Notes: generated by a model not told the origin, from the letters alone. DNA of 64,000 nucleotides from Pseudomonas sp. ATCC PTA-122608 (GCF_001952855.1 NZ_LPNO01000035.1:41069-105068), one strand, 5' to 3'. Numbered from the stretch's first letter, positions 15,961 to 25,201 are shown. Numbers and translations: made by a program.

Positions 15961-16723
15961 ACCCAAAAAAACCACGACCCAGCGCATCAGGCTTGAGCCC
16001 GCTCAGCAGCGTCAACTGGAAAATATCCAGCGTCGGCACTTCCTGCGCGGCGGGTTGACCGTCGGGGCCATGGCCATGTTGACCGGTTGCAATTTGCAGG
16101 ACGGCGACCAGGTGGACAAGGTGTTGTGGGCCATGTCGCGCTGGAACGATCGGGTTCAGGCCTGGCTGTTCAGTGGGCAGAAACTGGCACCGACCTTCAG
16201 CAAGGCGCAAATGACCACACCCTTTCCGTTCAACGCGTTCTACGGCGAGGACGACATCCCTGAAGTCGACCTGTCGAGTTATTCGCTGGCCGTGTCTGGC
16301 CTGGCCCGGGACAAAGCGCCCTGGACGCTGGAAGGTTTGCGCAAGCTGCCCCAACGTACCGACATCACGCGCTTGATCTGCGTGGAGGGTTGGAGTGCTA
16401 TCGGACAGTGGGGGGGTGTGCCGCTCAAGACCTTCCTGGAGCACATCGGCGCGGACACTGGCGCCAAGTATGTGGGCTTCAAGTGCGCTGACCGCTACTA
16501 CTCCAGCCTGGACATGCCGACCGCACTCCATCCGCAGACCCTGCTGGCGCTGGATTACGGCGAAGTCGCACTCCCTCCGGAGTATGGGTATCCGCTTCGA
16601 ATCCGCGTGCCCACCAAGCTGGGCTTCAAGAATCCCAAGCATGTTGTCGAGATTTTTATTGGAAATGACAATCCCGGCGGCTACTGGGAAGATCAAGGTT
16701 ACAACTGGTTCAGCGGTATCTGA
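15953..16723 (+). CDS. MsrP-like molybdopterin-dependent oxidoreductase, probable Tat lipoprotein
   Basis: The 256-residue protein belongs to the sulfite oxidase/MsrP fold. The cysteine that binds molybdenum is probably Cys143 in RLICVEGWSA. A Tat motif RRHFLRG (28-34 region) is followed by a hydrophobic stretch and LTGC (Cys46), so the export signal also looks like a lipobox. It is shorter than E. coli MsrP (334 residues). MsrP repairs oxidised methionine in periplasmic proteins; other members reduce other S- or N-oxides. Co-translation with the cytochrome b gene and an HprRS-like regulator nearby support a periplasmic repair role by inference. Confidence 0.87.
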   Translation: MNEPKKTTTQRIRLEPAQQRQLENIQRRHFLRGGLTVGAMAMLTGCNLQDGDQVDKVLWAMSRWNDRVQAWLFSGQKLAPTFSKAQMTTPFPFNAFYGEDDIPEVDLSSYSLAVSGLARDKAPWTLEGLRKLPQRTDITRLICVEGWSAIGQWGGVPLKTFLEHIGADTGAKYVGFKCADRYYSSLDMPTALHPQTLLALDYGEVALPPEYGYPLRIRVPTKLGFKNPKHVVEIFIGNDNPGGYWEDQGYNWFSGI

Positions 16724-16762
16724 AGGCTTGACTCCAAACCTACTGGAAGATAGATTTTCGCG

Positions 16763-17350
16763 ATGAATAATCCTTCCAGTACCTTCAATGAAATTCTTGA
16801 CTGCGCGCGCTCACTCATTATCGGAGGTGGGTACAACGGTTTCAGTTACGCCGACATCTCTGAATTCGTGGGCATTCGCAAGGCAAGCATTCACCATCAC
16901 TTTCCCACCAAGGTTGATCTCGTCCGCACGCTGGTCGAGCGTTATCGCGAAGAGGCCGAGGCCGGGATTGCGGCGCTGGAGCGTCACTACCCTGATCCCG
17001 CAGACCAGTTGCGTGCCTATATCGGTTATTGGCTCGACTGTGTCGGTGATGTGACCAAGGGCTATTGCGTGTGTGCCTTGCTCGCTACCCAGATTCCCGT
17101 GTTGCCTCAAGAGGTGGTTCTGGAAGTGAGGGCTCATTTTCGAGCGCTCTCTGCCTGGATTACTTCTGTGCTGGAGCGAGGGGCCAAGCAAGGAAAATTC
17201 GCTTTATCCTGTGATGCCCGCGCCGAGGCAGAGATGTTTATGGCAACGGTACATGGCGCAATGCTTTCTGCCCGGGCGTACGGCGATGCCGAAACCTTTG
17301 GTGCGATCACTCAGCCATTGCTGGACAGGCTTGTCATCACTCAAGGCTGA
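16763..17350 (+). CDS. TetR/AcrR family transcriptional regulator
   Basis: The 195-residue protein has the N-terminal TetR helix-turn-helix (YADISEFVGIRKASIHHHF, about 29-47) and a helical ligand domain with cysteines at CVCALLA. Its own promoter contains CTACTGGAAGATAG (16740-16753), a degenerate relative of the operators at 12208 and 17993. It is likely an autoregulated repressor that controls the genes beside those sites. The last 14 bases overlap the convergent unknown gene. Confidence 0.88.
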   Translation: MNNPSSTFNEILDCARSLIIGGGYNGFSYADISEFVGIRKASIHHHFPTKVDLVRTLVERYREEAEAGIAALERHYPDPADQLRAYIGYWLDCVGDVTKGYCVCALLATQIPVLPQEVVLEVRAHFRALSAWITSVLERGAKQGKFALSCDARAEAEMFMATVHGAMLSARAYGDAETFGAITQPLLDRLVITQG

Positions 17351-17939
17351 AGTCTGAGTTCCCCGGTTCCGGCTGATCCCCATCGACAGATAAGGGCTTG
17401 CGCTGGCGTAACGGCCGAGCCCGCTGTGGGGGCGATGGCGTTTGAACCGCTTCGGTTGATACCCATGTGAGCACGCTGGCAGGCTGCGCCAGCGCAGTGG
17501 TGGACAGGTTTATTGCGCATTCGAAGGGCACCCCGACGATATACACGCTGCCACAGGCGCGGTTGCGTGACACGGTCGCAGCCTGCGCATGGTCGGTGCT
17601 CTGCTCCCCAATGCCAGTGGTTTCGTCTGGAGCCTCATCGGCGCAATCATCCTCCAGGACCGCGAGTGTTCCCGTTAGGGCTCGCCCGCTCTTGCTCGTG
17701 GCGACGGGCATCATCTTTCGGCATGCCATCATTTGTTGCAGCATCACTTCGACGTCTGGTCGACGCGACAGGTTCGTGGCGGCCTCCGCTTGTGGGTTTG
17801 CGCCTGCGGCGGGCTTGAACTGCGCTTTCAACAGTGCCGGGAAGTCTGGGGCAGCGGCCTTCCCGCTCGGATTATCAGCGGGCTGCGTGGTCTTTGATAA
17901 AACATAAGGCAGCGGCGGCAGGGTGGAAATACGGGTCAT
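17337..17939 (-). CDS. Unknown protein with a Ser/Thr/Pro-rich N-terminus
   Basis: I do not recognise this 200-residue protein. GAGGATC lies 7 bases before ATG 17939 and codon use in this frame is typical of the genome, so I think it is real. The first 12 residues (MTRISTLPPLPY) contain no acidic residue and have isoleucine at position 4, which would fit a type III secretion signal, but there is no hrp box upstream. A TetR-type operator lies about 55 bases upstream. No membrane segment or signal peptide is seen. Confidence 0.6.
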   Translation of the reverse strand: MTRISTLPPLPYVLSKTTQPADNPSGKAAAPDFPALLKAQFKPAAGANPQAEAATNLSRRPDVEVMLQQMMACRKMMPVATSKSGRALTGTLAVLEDDCADEAPDETTGIGEQSTDHAQAATVSRNRACGSVYIVGVPFECAINLSTTALAQPASVLTWVSTEAVQTPSPPQRARPLRQRKPLSVDGDQPEPGNSDFSLE

Positions 17940-17992
17940 AACAGATCCTCATGATCAGGCGCTGACGAATTCCCTGAATCGAAAGTAACTAT

Positions 17993-18006
17993 CTACCAGT
18001 TGGAAG
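17993..18006. promoter_or_regulatory. TetR-type operator, site 2
   Basis: CTACCAGTTGGAAG is an inverted repeat (CTACCA, TGGAAG) that matches site 1 at 12208-12221. It lies upstream of the unknown gene read leftwards and about 640 bases past the TetR gene. Confidence 0.5.
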
Positions 18007-18057
18007 GTTAACTCAACCTGAAACGACCGATTGGCGTGACCGGTGCGCGTGGGGCAA

Positions 18058-18912
18058 TCAGCCCGTCCCAATCATCTCGTCTGCCAGGTCTGCAAGGGCG
18101 CGAAGCCGCTCCATCTGCCGCATATCGTGGTGATAACCCATCCAGATATCGCGCCCGGGCGGCGGTTCGCCGGTGTCTAACAGTTTGAGTGCGGGCAATT
18201 GATCGCCCAGAACACGAGGCAGGACGGCAACGCCCAGGCCCAGCGTGCACATCTGTGCCTGAACCGTGCGGCTGCTGCTGGTGAACACGGTTCTGGCTTG
18301 TGGGTACAGCGCTTGTAACCAGAGCACATCCGGATAATGCGCTTGTGCAGTGTTCATGGTAATCAGGCCGACACCTTCACCACTATCTCGCGGCAGGAAT
18401 GACGCCTGGGCACTCACGTACAGTCCGTAGCTCAGCGTAACGAGTCGCCTCTGGACGATGTCGGGCTCGGTGAAAGGAATGATCCGAAAGGCAATGTCTG
18501 CTTCCCTGCGCGTCAGGTCGAACAACCTGTGCCCCGCAATCACTTCGGGCACGATCAATGGATGACGTCTGACGAGCTCACCCAGGACGGGCCCCAGCAC
18601 GTAACTGGCGAACCAGTCTGCCGAAGATATCCGCAACTGGCCCTCAGGCTGGTCGCTTTCGCCCGCGATGCGCCGCTCAATCGTCAGTGCACTGCGTTCC
18701 ATTTCTTCGGCCAATTCGAAAATGCGTTCACCGCTGTCAGTCAGCACCAGCCCTGACGCGGTACGGCGGAAGAACACCTCGCCGCCGGCCTGCTCAAGCA
18801 CCTGAAGGCGTCGCCCCACGGTGGGGTGGCTGACGCCCAACAGCTTGGCTGCAGCGCCCAGCGAACCTCCCCGCGCGATGGCCAGGAAGACGCGTAAGTC
18901 ATTCCACTCCAT
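18058..18912 (-). CDS. LysR family transcriptional regulator
   Basis: The 284-residue protein has the N-terminal winged helix-turn-helix (MEWNDLRVFLAIARGGSLG through VGRRLQVLE) and a periplasmic-binding-protein-like effector domain. ATG 18912 is chosen because the LysR domain begins exactly there; the open frame runs 67 codons further without homology. It is divergent from the SnoaL-like and MFS genes, 146 bases away, and probably controls them. Confidence 0.92.
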   Translation of the reverse strand: MEWNDLRVFLAIARGGSLGAAAKLLGVSHPTVGRRLQVLEQAGGEVFFRRTASGLVLTDSGERIFELAEEMERSALTIERRIAGESDQPEGQLRISSADWFASYVLGPVLGELVRRHPLIVPEVIAGHRLFDLTRREADIAFRIIPFTEPDIVQRRLVTLSYGLYVSAQASFLPRDSGEGVGLITMNTAQAHYPDVLWLQALYPQARTVFTSSSRTVQAQMCTLGLGVAVLPRVLGDQLPALKLLDTGEPPPGRDIWMGYHHDMRQMERLRALADLADEMIGTG

Positions 18913-19058
18913 GGTTTGCCCCGTACAAAAGTGAACAGTGAAGATGCAGTAATGGCAGTCCCGCCGCAACCCCTTCGGCTCGCACAATAGACCCAAGAAC
19001 CCAGGCAGAGGCAACCGGCGATCAGGCCTGACGCATGCACCCACTGAAGGACACAACC

Positions 19059-19532
19059 ATGACCCTTGAAACCCTGGCTGCTCGCCTGGAGGCGCTGGAA
19101 AGCCGCGCGGCAATCGAATCGCTCATCTCCACATATGCCAATGCGTTCGATCGCATTGACCCCGTTCTGTTACGCACGATTTGGCATGCCGACGCGACCC
19201 TGGAACTGCCGGGTTTTGGCGAGGGTGCCGGCCCGGAGGGTGTTGTAGCGATGGCTGAAGAGAGCTGGCGAAAGATGCCCCACATGCACCATTGGATGTC
19301 CAACCCGCTGATCCATATCGAGGGGGGCGTAGCCACGGCAACCGTCGCGGCTGACTGCCTCTTTCATGACATCGAAACAGGCCCGGTACAGGTCAGCGGC
19401 CTGTATCACGACCACTTCGAGCGCCGCGAAGGCCAATGGCGATTCACCGCGCGACGTTTCGAACTGCACTTCCTCACACCGCTGGAAAACTGGAAGCCCA
19501 TTGCTGGTTCGGAAACGTTTGTCGGTATTTGA
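19059..19532 (+). CDS. SnoaL/NTF2-like domain protein
   Basis: The 157-residue protein has the NTF2-like cone-fold pattern: an N-terminal helix (LESRAAIESLISTYANAFDRID), then strands with the FHDIETG and VSGLYHDHFERREGQWRF elements. Such proteins include dehydratases, isomerases and hydrolases of small ring compounds; the substrate is not evident. ATG 19059 is favoured over 19035 because AAGGAC lies 8 bases before it. The MFS pump follows after 87 bases. Confidence 0.82.
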   Translation: MTLETLAARLEALESRAAIESLISTYANAFDRIDPVLLRTIWHADATLELPGFGEGAGPEGVVAMAEESWRKMPHMHHWMSNPLIHIEGGVATATVAADCLFHDIETGPVQVSGLYHDHFERREGQWRFTARRFELHFLTPLENWKPIAGSETFVGI

Positions 19533-19619
19533 ACGAGAAACCTGCTCGGGACTCATCCGCTGGCCGCCTGGCGGATAACGCGAGGCCCATCATCGATTGG
19601 TTGTATATGGAGACTGTCC

Positions 19620-21083
19620 ATGTTCTGCAATGATGTTTCCAAACCTGACCCTCGCCGTTGGGCAATGTTCGTGGTTCTGCTTGTCGGCGCGTTCCTTCCA
19701 CCGCTGGATTTTTTTATCGTCAATATTGCACTCCCGTCGATCCGTGAGGAGTTGGGTGCCTCGGCCTCTGCTGAACAGTTGGTCATTTCTTCGTATGCTG
19801 CGCTTTATGCCGTGACACTGATCACTGGCGGGCGGCTCGGGGACTTGTACGGGAGAGGCCGTATGTTTCTTCTCGGGCTGGTCGGCTTTGCGGCCGCATC
19901 GGTGCTTTGCGGCTTCGCAGGGTCGCCCTGGGTGTTGGTTGTCGGACGCGCCTTGCAGGGCGTGACGGCGGCCGTAATGGCGCCGCAGGCGCTCGCGTCG
20001 GTGCAGGCGATTTTCCCTGATTCGGAAAAGCCCCTTGCGCTCAGCCTCTATGGTGCTGTCTTCGGCTTGGCCGCTGTAATCGGGCAGGCCCTGGGCGGCA
20101 TCCTGATTTCCCTTGATCTCATGGGGCTGGGGTGGCGAGCAATTTTCCTCGTCAACTTGCCGGTGGTGGCGCTGGTCGTGCTGTTTGGCATCCCCTTGTT
20201 GAAGGAGATGCGCGTGCGCCACGCAACCAGGCTGGACCTGGGCGGCATGGGCTTGTCGATAGCCTGCCTCGGTGCGCTCATTGTACCGCTGATCGTGGGC
20301 CGGGAAGCAGGTTGGCCGTGGTGGTCGTGGTTGTCTCTTCTTACTGTACCGATGCTTGGGCGCCTGTTCTGGCTTTACGAGACTCGCCTGGACCGTTCGG
20401 GCGGCGTGCCTCTTATCGTCCCGGCTGCATTGACGGCACCGGGGCTTGGCCGCGCGCTGATAATCGCATTGCTGTTTTACTCGATCGCGGTCTTCTTTCT
20501 GTTGTTCTCAGTCTATCTGCAGCAGGCGCTGCACGTATCCGCGCTGAGCGCCGGCCTTGTGTTCCTGCCATTTGGTGCAGGGCTTCTGGTAGGACCACTG
20601 CTGACGCCGTGGGGGCGGCGCATGCTCGGCGCTTATATCAATCCGCTCGGCATGGCCTTGGAGTCCATCGGGTTACTTGGGCTGGTCTGGCTCATCGTCG
20701 CGACACCGGTCGGGGTGCAACTGGCACCGGTGATCCTTGGCGCCATTCTGTTCGTGATTGGCCTCGGACAAGGCCTGACGATGCCGACGTTGATGCGAAT
20801 GGTCACCGGCCGCGTTGCGTCGGCCTATTCGGGCATGATTGCCGGCATTGTCAGTTCGACCCTGCAAGTCAGCACCGCCCTCAGCGTCGCTGTAGTTGGC
20901 GGGGTGTTCTATACCATCCTCGGTCCGCGCACCGATCCGGCCGCGATCACCCAGGCATTTATCGCCGCGACCCTTTGCATTGTCTTTTGCCTGGTCACGG
21001 GTGCAGGGTTGGGCATTACCCTCGCTTGGCGATCCGTAGCCAATGCCTCTGTCCTGGGGGGCTTGAGCCCACCCCGGCAGTAA
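19620..21083 (+). CDS. MFS transporter, 14-TM drug:H+ antiporter type
   Basis: The 487-residue inner-membrane protein has about 14 helices. It shows motif C-like LPPLDFFIVNIALPSI near helix 1 and GGRLGDLYGRGRMF (motif A) between helices 2 and 3, as in EmrB/QacA proteins. It should export a drug or a hydrophobic metabolite. GGAG lies 9 bases before ATG 19620. With the upstream SnoaL-like gene it forms a probable LysR-controlled unit. Confidence 0.9.
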   Translation: MFCNDVSKPDPRRWAMFVVLLVGAFLPPLDFFIVNIALPSIREELGASASAEQLVISSYAALYAVTLITGGRLGDLYGRGRMFLLGLVGFAAASVLCGFAGSPWVLVVGRALQGVTAAVMAPQALASVQAIFPDSEKPLALSLYGAVFGLAAVIGQALGGILISLDLMGLGWRAIFLVNLPVVALVVLFGIPLLKEMRVRHATRLDLGGMGLSIACLGALIVPLIVGREAGWPWWSWLSLLTVPMLGRLFWLYETRLDRSGGVPLIVPAALTAPGLGRALIIALLFYSIAVFFLLFSVYLQQALHVSALSAGLVFLPFGAGLLVGPLLTPWGRRMLGAYINPLGMALESIGLLGLVWLIVATPVGVQLAPVILGAILFVIGLGQGLTMPTLMRMVTGRVASAYSGMIAGIVSSTLQVSTALSVAVVGGVFYTILGPRTDPAAITQAFIAATLCIVFCLVTGAGLGITLAWRSVANASVLGGLSPPRQ

Positions 21084-21191
21084 TGGGGTGGGACAGTGAA
21101 AAAACGATAACGAAAGAGGACGACAGGAAGCAATTGCCCCGCTTAATAGGAAGCATTACTATTCACGCCCCGCCTCCCCAGTGCTCCCTTG

Positions 21192-21692
21192 ATGACTCCC
21201 CAGCCGCCCCGCAGAACAGGCTTTTTCGAGCACTACGAAGAGTTGATCGGGACCTGGACGCGGCGCCTGAGAAACCGTCAGCAGGCCGAGGACCTGGCCC
21301 ACGACACCTTTGTTCGGGTGCTTGAGGCCAAGCCTACTGCGGTTGAGCAACCTCGTGCCTACCTGCATCAAACGGCGCGCAATATCGCAGTTGACGCCTA
21401 TCGTCGCGAAGACCGCCGGGAGGCGATGGCGTTGGAAGCCTTTGATCAGAGCCCGCCCCACGGTGGCGACCCGGAGCATTTCATGCACGCGATCCAGCTG
21501 GCGGACTCCATCGAGCGGGCCTTGGCCGAGTTGCCGCTGAACTGCCGCAAGATTTTCATCTGGCAGAAAATCGAGGGCCTGACCCAGCAGGAAATCGCCG
21601 AACGCCTGGGCCTGTCTAAAAACATGGTGGAAAAGTATATGATCCGCACCCTGCGGCATCTACGTGACCGCCTGGACGCAATGGCCCCATGA
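21192..21692 (+). CDS. fecI: FecI-like ECF sigma factor
   Basis: The 166-residue protein has sigma region 2 (YEELIGTWTRRLRNRQQAEDLAHDTFVR) and region 4 (LPLNCRKIFIWQKIEGLTQQEIAERLG), typical of iron-starvation ECF sigma factors. It should direct transcription of the fecA gene on a signal from FecR. ATG 21192 is used; a TTG directly precedes it. The upstream AT-rich stretch near 21140-21172 may contain a Fur site, but I see no clear match. Its stop overlaps the fecR start (ATGA). Confidence 0.92.
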   Translation: MTPQPPRRTGFFEHYEELIGTWTRRLRNRQQAEDLAHDTFVRVLEAKPTAVEQPRAYLHQTARNIAVDAYRREDRREAMALEAFDQSPPHGGDPEHFMHAIQLADSIERALAELPLNCRKIFIWQKIEGLTQQEIAERLGLSKNMVEKYMIRTLRHLRDRLDAMAP

Positions 21693-22699
21693 CCAATGCC
21701 CGCTTTGAAACAGGACCTTCCATGATGGATACCCGTGAGTGTGCCTGCGGCAGTGCGACGGCCCGCGATGAGGCAGCGCAATGGTTTGTGCGTGTGCAGG
21801 ACAGCCCGTTGAGCGTCGAAGAACGCGAACGGTTTGATGCCTGGCGCGCCGAGCATGCCGCACACCAGTACGAATTTGAGATGCTGCAAGGCTTGTGGAG
21901 CGCCACCGACCTGGTGCCCAAGGCACGCTTGCAGGCGTTGTGCGATTCCCCGGAACCGCGTGTGAAGCGCCGGCCAGTGCTGCGCTATGCGGTGGCGGCG
22001 AGCGTGCTGGCGGTGGCCCTGGGCCTTGGGTTGTTCAGTGGCCTGGATCATCCGGCGACGTATAACGCTGAATTCAGCACCGCGCTGGGGGAGCGCCGGC
22101 AGGTGGCGCTGCCCGACGGTTCACTGATGGATTTGAACAGCCGCAGTGTGGTGGCGGTGCACTACGTAAAAGGCCAGCGCGGCATCGAACTCAAGCAGGG
22201 CGAGGCGATGTTCAGTGTCGAGCACGACACCAGCCGGCCCTTTGTGGTGTCGGCCGGGGCAGGGCAGGTGACGGTCACCGGTACGCGTTTCGACGTGCGC
22301 CGCGATGACGACCAGACCCGCGTGGTGGTCGAGGCCGGGACGGTGAAGGTGCAAGGGCGCGCACCCGATGAGATCGTGATGCTTACCGCTGGCCGGGGGA
22401 CCCATGTGGATGCCCGGGGCCAGGTGGCGGCTGCCTACGCCGTCAACCCCGAAGAGCTCACGGCCTGGCGCACCGGCAAACTGGTGTTCAACAACGCCAC
22501 CCTCGGCGAAGTGGCCCGTGAAGTCTCACGTTACCGCGAGCAACCATTGCGGGTCAGTACCCCTGCGGTGAGCAACCTGCGCTTGACCAGCGTGTTCAAA
22601 TCCACCGACACCGATGCCTTGCTCAAGGCCTTGCCGCACATTCTTCCGGTGGCCTTGCGTACCTTGCCCGACGGTAGCCAGGAAATAATTTCACGATAG
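21689..22699 (+). CDS. fecR: FecR-like anti-sigma/signal transducer
   Basis: The 336-residue protein has the cytoplasmic FecR N-terminal domain (AAQWFVRVQDSPLS, FDAWRAEHAAHQYEFE), one membrane helix (about residues 92-114) and the periplasmic FecR domain (LPDGSLMDLNSRS, VTVTGTRFDVR), ending in an STN-contacting domain. It carries the signal from the loaded outer-membrane receptor to FecI. The start overlaps the fecI stop by 4 bases. Confidence 0.92.
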   Translation: MTNARFETGPSMMDTRECACGSATARDEAAQWFVRVQDSPLSVEERERFDAWRAEHAAHQYEFEMLQGLWSATDLVPKARLQALCDSPEPRVKRRPVLRYAVAASVLAVALGLGLFSGLDHPATYNAEFSTALGERRQVALPDGSLMDLNSRSVVAVHYVKGQRGIELKQGEAMFSVEHDTSRPFVVSAGAGQVTVTGTRFDVRRDDDQTRVVVEAGTVKVQGRAPDEIVMLTAGRGTHVDARGQVAAAYAVNPEELTAWRTGKLVFNNATLGEVAREVSRYREQPLRVSTPAVSNLRLTSVFKSTDTDALLKALPHILPVALRTLPDGSQEIISR

Positions 22700-22795
22700 A
22701 TTCAGGTTTTTTCCGAGTTCTTCGTCTTCTTGTGCAACTGCAACTGGTTTGCATTAACAGCCGCACTCTCTTGCGATCACAGGACTCCGTTCGAC

Positions 22796-25201
22796 GTGAA
22801 AAAACTCGCCGTGAAAAACAATAAATCATCCCGTTGGGCACCGCTGGCGCTGGCGCTGGCCGTCAGCGCCGCAGTGCCTGCGGCCTATGCTGACGACGCC
22901 ATTCATATCCAGGCCCAGTCCCTGGGTTCGGCGTTGAGCCAGTTGGGTCAGCAGACGTCGCTGCAAGTGTTCTTCAGCCCCGACTTGGTCGCCGGCAAAC
23001 AAGCCCCGGCCGTCGACGGCAACCTGTCGCCAGAACAAGCCCTGCGCCAATTGCTGCAAGGCAGCGGCCTGGATTATCAGATCGACGCTGGCTCCGTGAC
23101 CCTGCGCCCGCTTGGCAAAGGCACCGGCGAAGCAGGTTCGCCGCTGGAGCTGGGTGCCACCGACATCAAGGTCGTCGGCGACTGGCTGGGCGACGCGAAT
23201 GCCGAAGTGGTGCAGAACCACCCCGGCGCGCGCACCGTGGTCCGACGTGAGGCCATGGTGGAGCAGGGCGCGATGAGCGTCGGCGATGTGCTGCGGCGCA
23301 TTCCCGGGGTGCAGGTGCAGGAAGCCAACGGTACCGGCGGCAGTGATATTTCCCTCAACGTCGGCGTGCGCGGCCTGACCTCGCGGCTGTCGCCACGCTC
23401 CACGGTGTTGATCGATGGCGTACCGGCGGCGTTTGCCCCGTACGGTCAGCCGCAGTTGTCGATGGCACCGATTTCCTCGGGCAACCTCGACAGCATCGAC
23501 GTGGTCCGCGGCGCGGGCTCCGTGCGTTATGGGCCACAAAACGTCGGCGGTGTGATCAACTTCGTGACCCGCGCCATTCCGGAAAAATTCTCCGGTGAGG
23601 TCGGTACCACCCTGGAAACCGCGGCCCACGGCGGCTGGAAGCACATCGAAAACGCCTTCATCGGCGGCACCGCTGACAACGGTATCGGCGCGGCGTTGCT
23701 GTATTCCGGGACCAAGGGTGATGGTTACCGCGATCGCAACAACACCAACGACATCGACGACGTGATCTTCAAGACCCACTGGGCACCGACCGACCAAGAC
23801 GATTTCTCGCTGAATTTCCACTACTACGACGCCAGCGCCGACATGCCCGGCGGCCTGACCCAGAAACAGTACGACGCCAACCCGTATCAATCGGTGCGTG
23901 ACTGGGACAACTTCAGCGGTCGGCGCAAGGATATGTCTTTCAAGTACGTCCGGCAGATCGACGACCGTACCCAGGCTGAAGTGCTGACGTATTACTCCGA
24001 CAGTTTCCGCGGCAGCAACATCGCCAACCGCGACCTGAAAACCCTGGGTTCCTACCCGCGCACCTACTACACCTTCGGCATCGAGCCGCGGGTGTCCCAT
24101 GTGTTTGATTTGGGGCCGAGTACCCAGGAAGTCAGCGTCGGTTATCGCTACCTCAAGGAAGGCATGCACGAGCAAGCGACCAGCCTGGCGCTGGTCAATA
24201 ACGTGCCGACTCCGGTGGGCCAGAATGACGGCCACGTTTACCAGGACCGTACCGGTGGTACCGAGGCCAACTCGTTCTATATCGATAACAAGATTGATAT
24301 CGGCAAATGGACCGTTACCCCGGGCATACGCTTTGAGCAGATCCGTACCGAATGGCACGACCGTCCGGTAGTCGCCCTGAATGGCACCACGGTCCAGGAG
24401 AAGCGTCGCGAGATCCACAACAACGAACCGCTGCCGGCCCTGAGCGTGATGTACCACGTCTCCGATGCCTGGAAACTGTTTGCCAACTACGAAACGTCCT
24501 TCGGCAGCCTGCAGTACTTCCAACTGGGCCAGGGCGGAAACGGCGACCAGACCGCGAACGGCCTGAACCCGGAAAAAGCCAAGACCTACGAAATCGGTAC
24601 TCGCTACAACGACAACGTCTGGGGCGGTGAAGTGACGTTGTTCTACATCGACTTCTCGGACGAGCTGCAATACGTCAGCAACGATGTGGGCTGGACCAAC
24701 CTCGGCGCTACCAAGCACGAAGGTATCGAAGCGTCGGCCCATTACGACCTGTCGAACCTGGACCCACGCCTGGATGGCCTGACCGCCAACGCCGGCTTCA
24801 CCTACACCAAGGCCACGTCCGAAGGCGACGTTGCCTTCAAGGGTCGCGACTTGCCGCTGTACTCCCGTGAAGTGGCTACCCTGGGGCTGCGTTACGACGT
24901 CAACCACTGGACCCATAACCTGGACGTCTACGCCCAGTCTGGCCAGCGTGCGCCGGGCACTGGCACCACCTATATCACCCAGCCGACCTCTGACGGCCAG
25001 TACGGGGATATTCCCGGTTACGTCTCGGTCAACGTGCGCAGCGGTTATGACTTCGGTGCGCGACTGTCGAACCTGAAGCTGGGCGCGGGGGTTAAAAACC
25101 TGTTCAACCAGGAGCACTACACGCGCTCCAGCGACAACAACTCCGGGATCTACCTGGGCCAGCCGCGCACGTTCTTTGTGCAGGCCAGCGTGGGGTTCTG
25201 A
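22796..25201 (+). CDS. fecA: TonB-dependent ferric citrate receptor FecA
   Basis: The 801-residue outer-membrane receptor follows E. coli FecA along its length, for example VVGDWLGDA, LMDGIP-like VLIDGVPAAFAPYGQPQLS, and VVRGAGSVRYGPQNVGGV. A signal peptide (cut after AAYA, about residue 38) precedes the STN signalling domain (about 40-115), then the plug and a 22-strand barrel ending in FFVQASVGF. I chose GTG 22796, since AGGA lies 11 bases upstream; GTG 22811 is an alternative and no ATG fits. With fecI and fecR it forms a cell-surface signalling unit for ferric citrate uptake. Confidence 0.92.
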   Translation: MKKLAVKNNKSSRWAPLALALAVSAAVPAAYADDAIHIQAQSLGSALSQLGQQTSLQVFFSPDLVAGKQAPAVDGNLSPEQALRQLLQGSGLDYQIDAGSVTLRPLGKGTGEAGSPLELGATDIKVVGDWLGDANAEVVQNHPGARTVVRREAMVEQGAMSVGDVLRRIPGVQVQEANGTGGSDISLNVGVRGLTSRLSPRSTVLIDGVPAAFAPYGQPQLSMAPISSGNLDSIDVVRGAGSVRYGPQNVGGVINFVTRAIPEKFSGEVGTTLETAAHGGWKHIENAFIGGTADNGIGAALLYSGTKGDGYRDRNNTNDIDDVIFKTHWAPTDQDDFSLNFHYYDASADMPGGLTQKQYDANPYQSVRDWDNFSGRRKDMSFKYVRQIDDRTQAEVLTYYSDSFRGSNIANRDLKTLGSYPRTYYTFGIEPRVSHVFDLGPSTQEVSVGYRYLKEGMHEQATSLALVNNVPTPVGQNDGHVYQDRTGGTEANSFYIDNKIDIGKWTVTPGIRFEQIRTEWHDRPVVALNGTTVQEKRREIHNNEPLPALSVMYHVSDAWKLFANYETSFGSLQYFQLGQGGNGDQTANGLNPEKAKTYEIGTRYNDNVWGGEVTLFYIDFSDELQYVSNDVGWTNLGATKHEGIEASAHYDLSNLDPRLDGLTANAGFTYTKATSEGDVAFKGRDLPLYSREVATLGLRYDVNHWTHNLDVYAQSGQRAPGTGTTYITQPTSDGQYGDIPGYVSVNVRSGYDFGARLSNLKLGAGVKNLFNQEHYTRSSDNNSGIYLGQPRTFFVQASVGF

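Noticed and set aside
21140..21175. Fur box before fecI
   Set aside because: The region is AT-rich with partial matches only; I could not find a site close to the consensus.
22826..25117. 763-codon open frame opposite fecA
   Set aside because: fecA is certain on the plus strand; the antisense frame follows from its codon bias.
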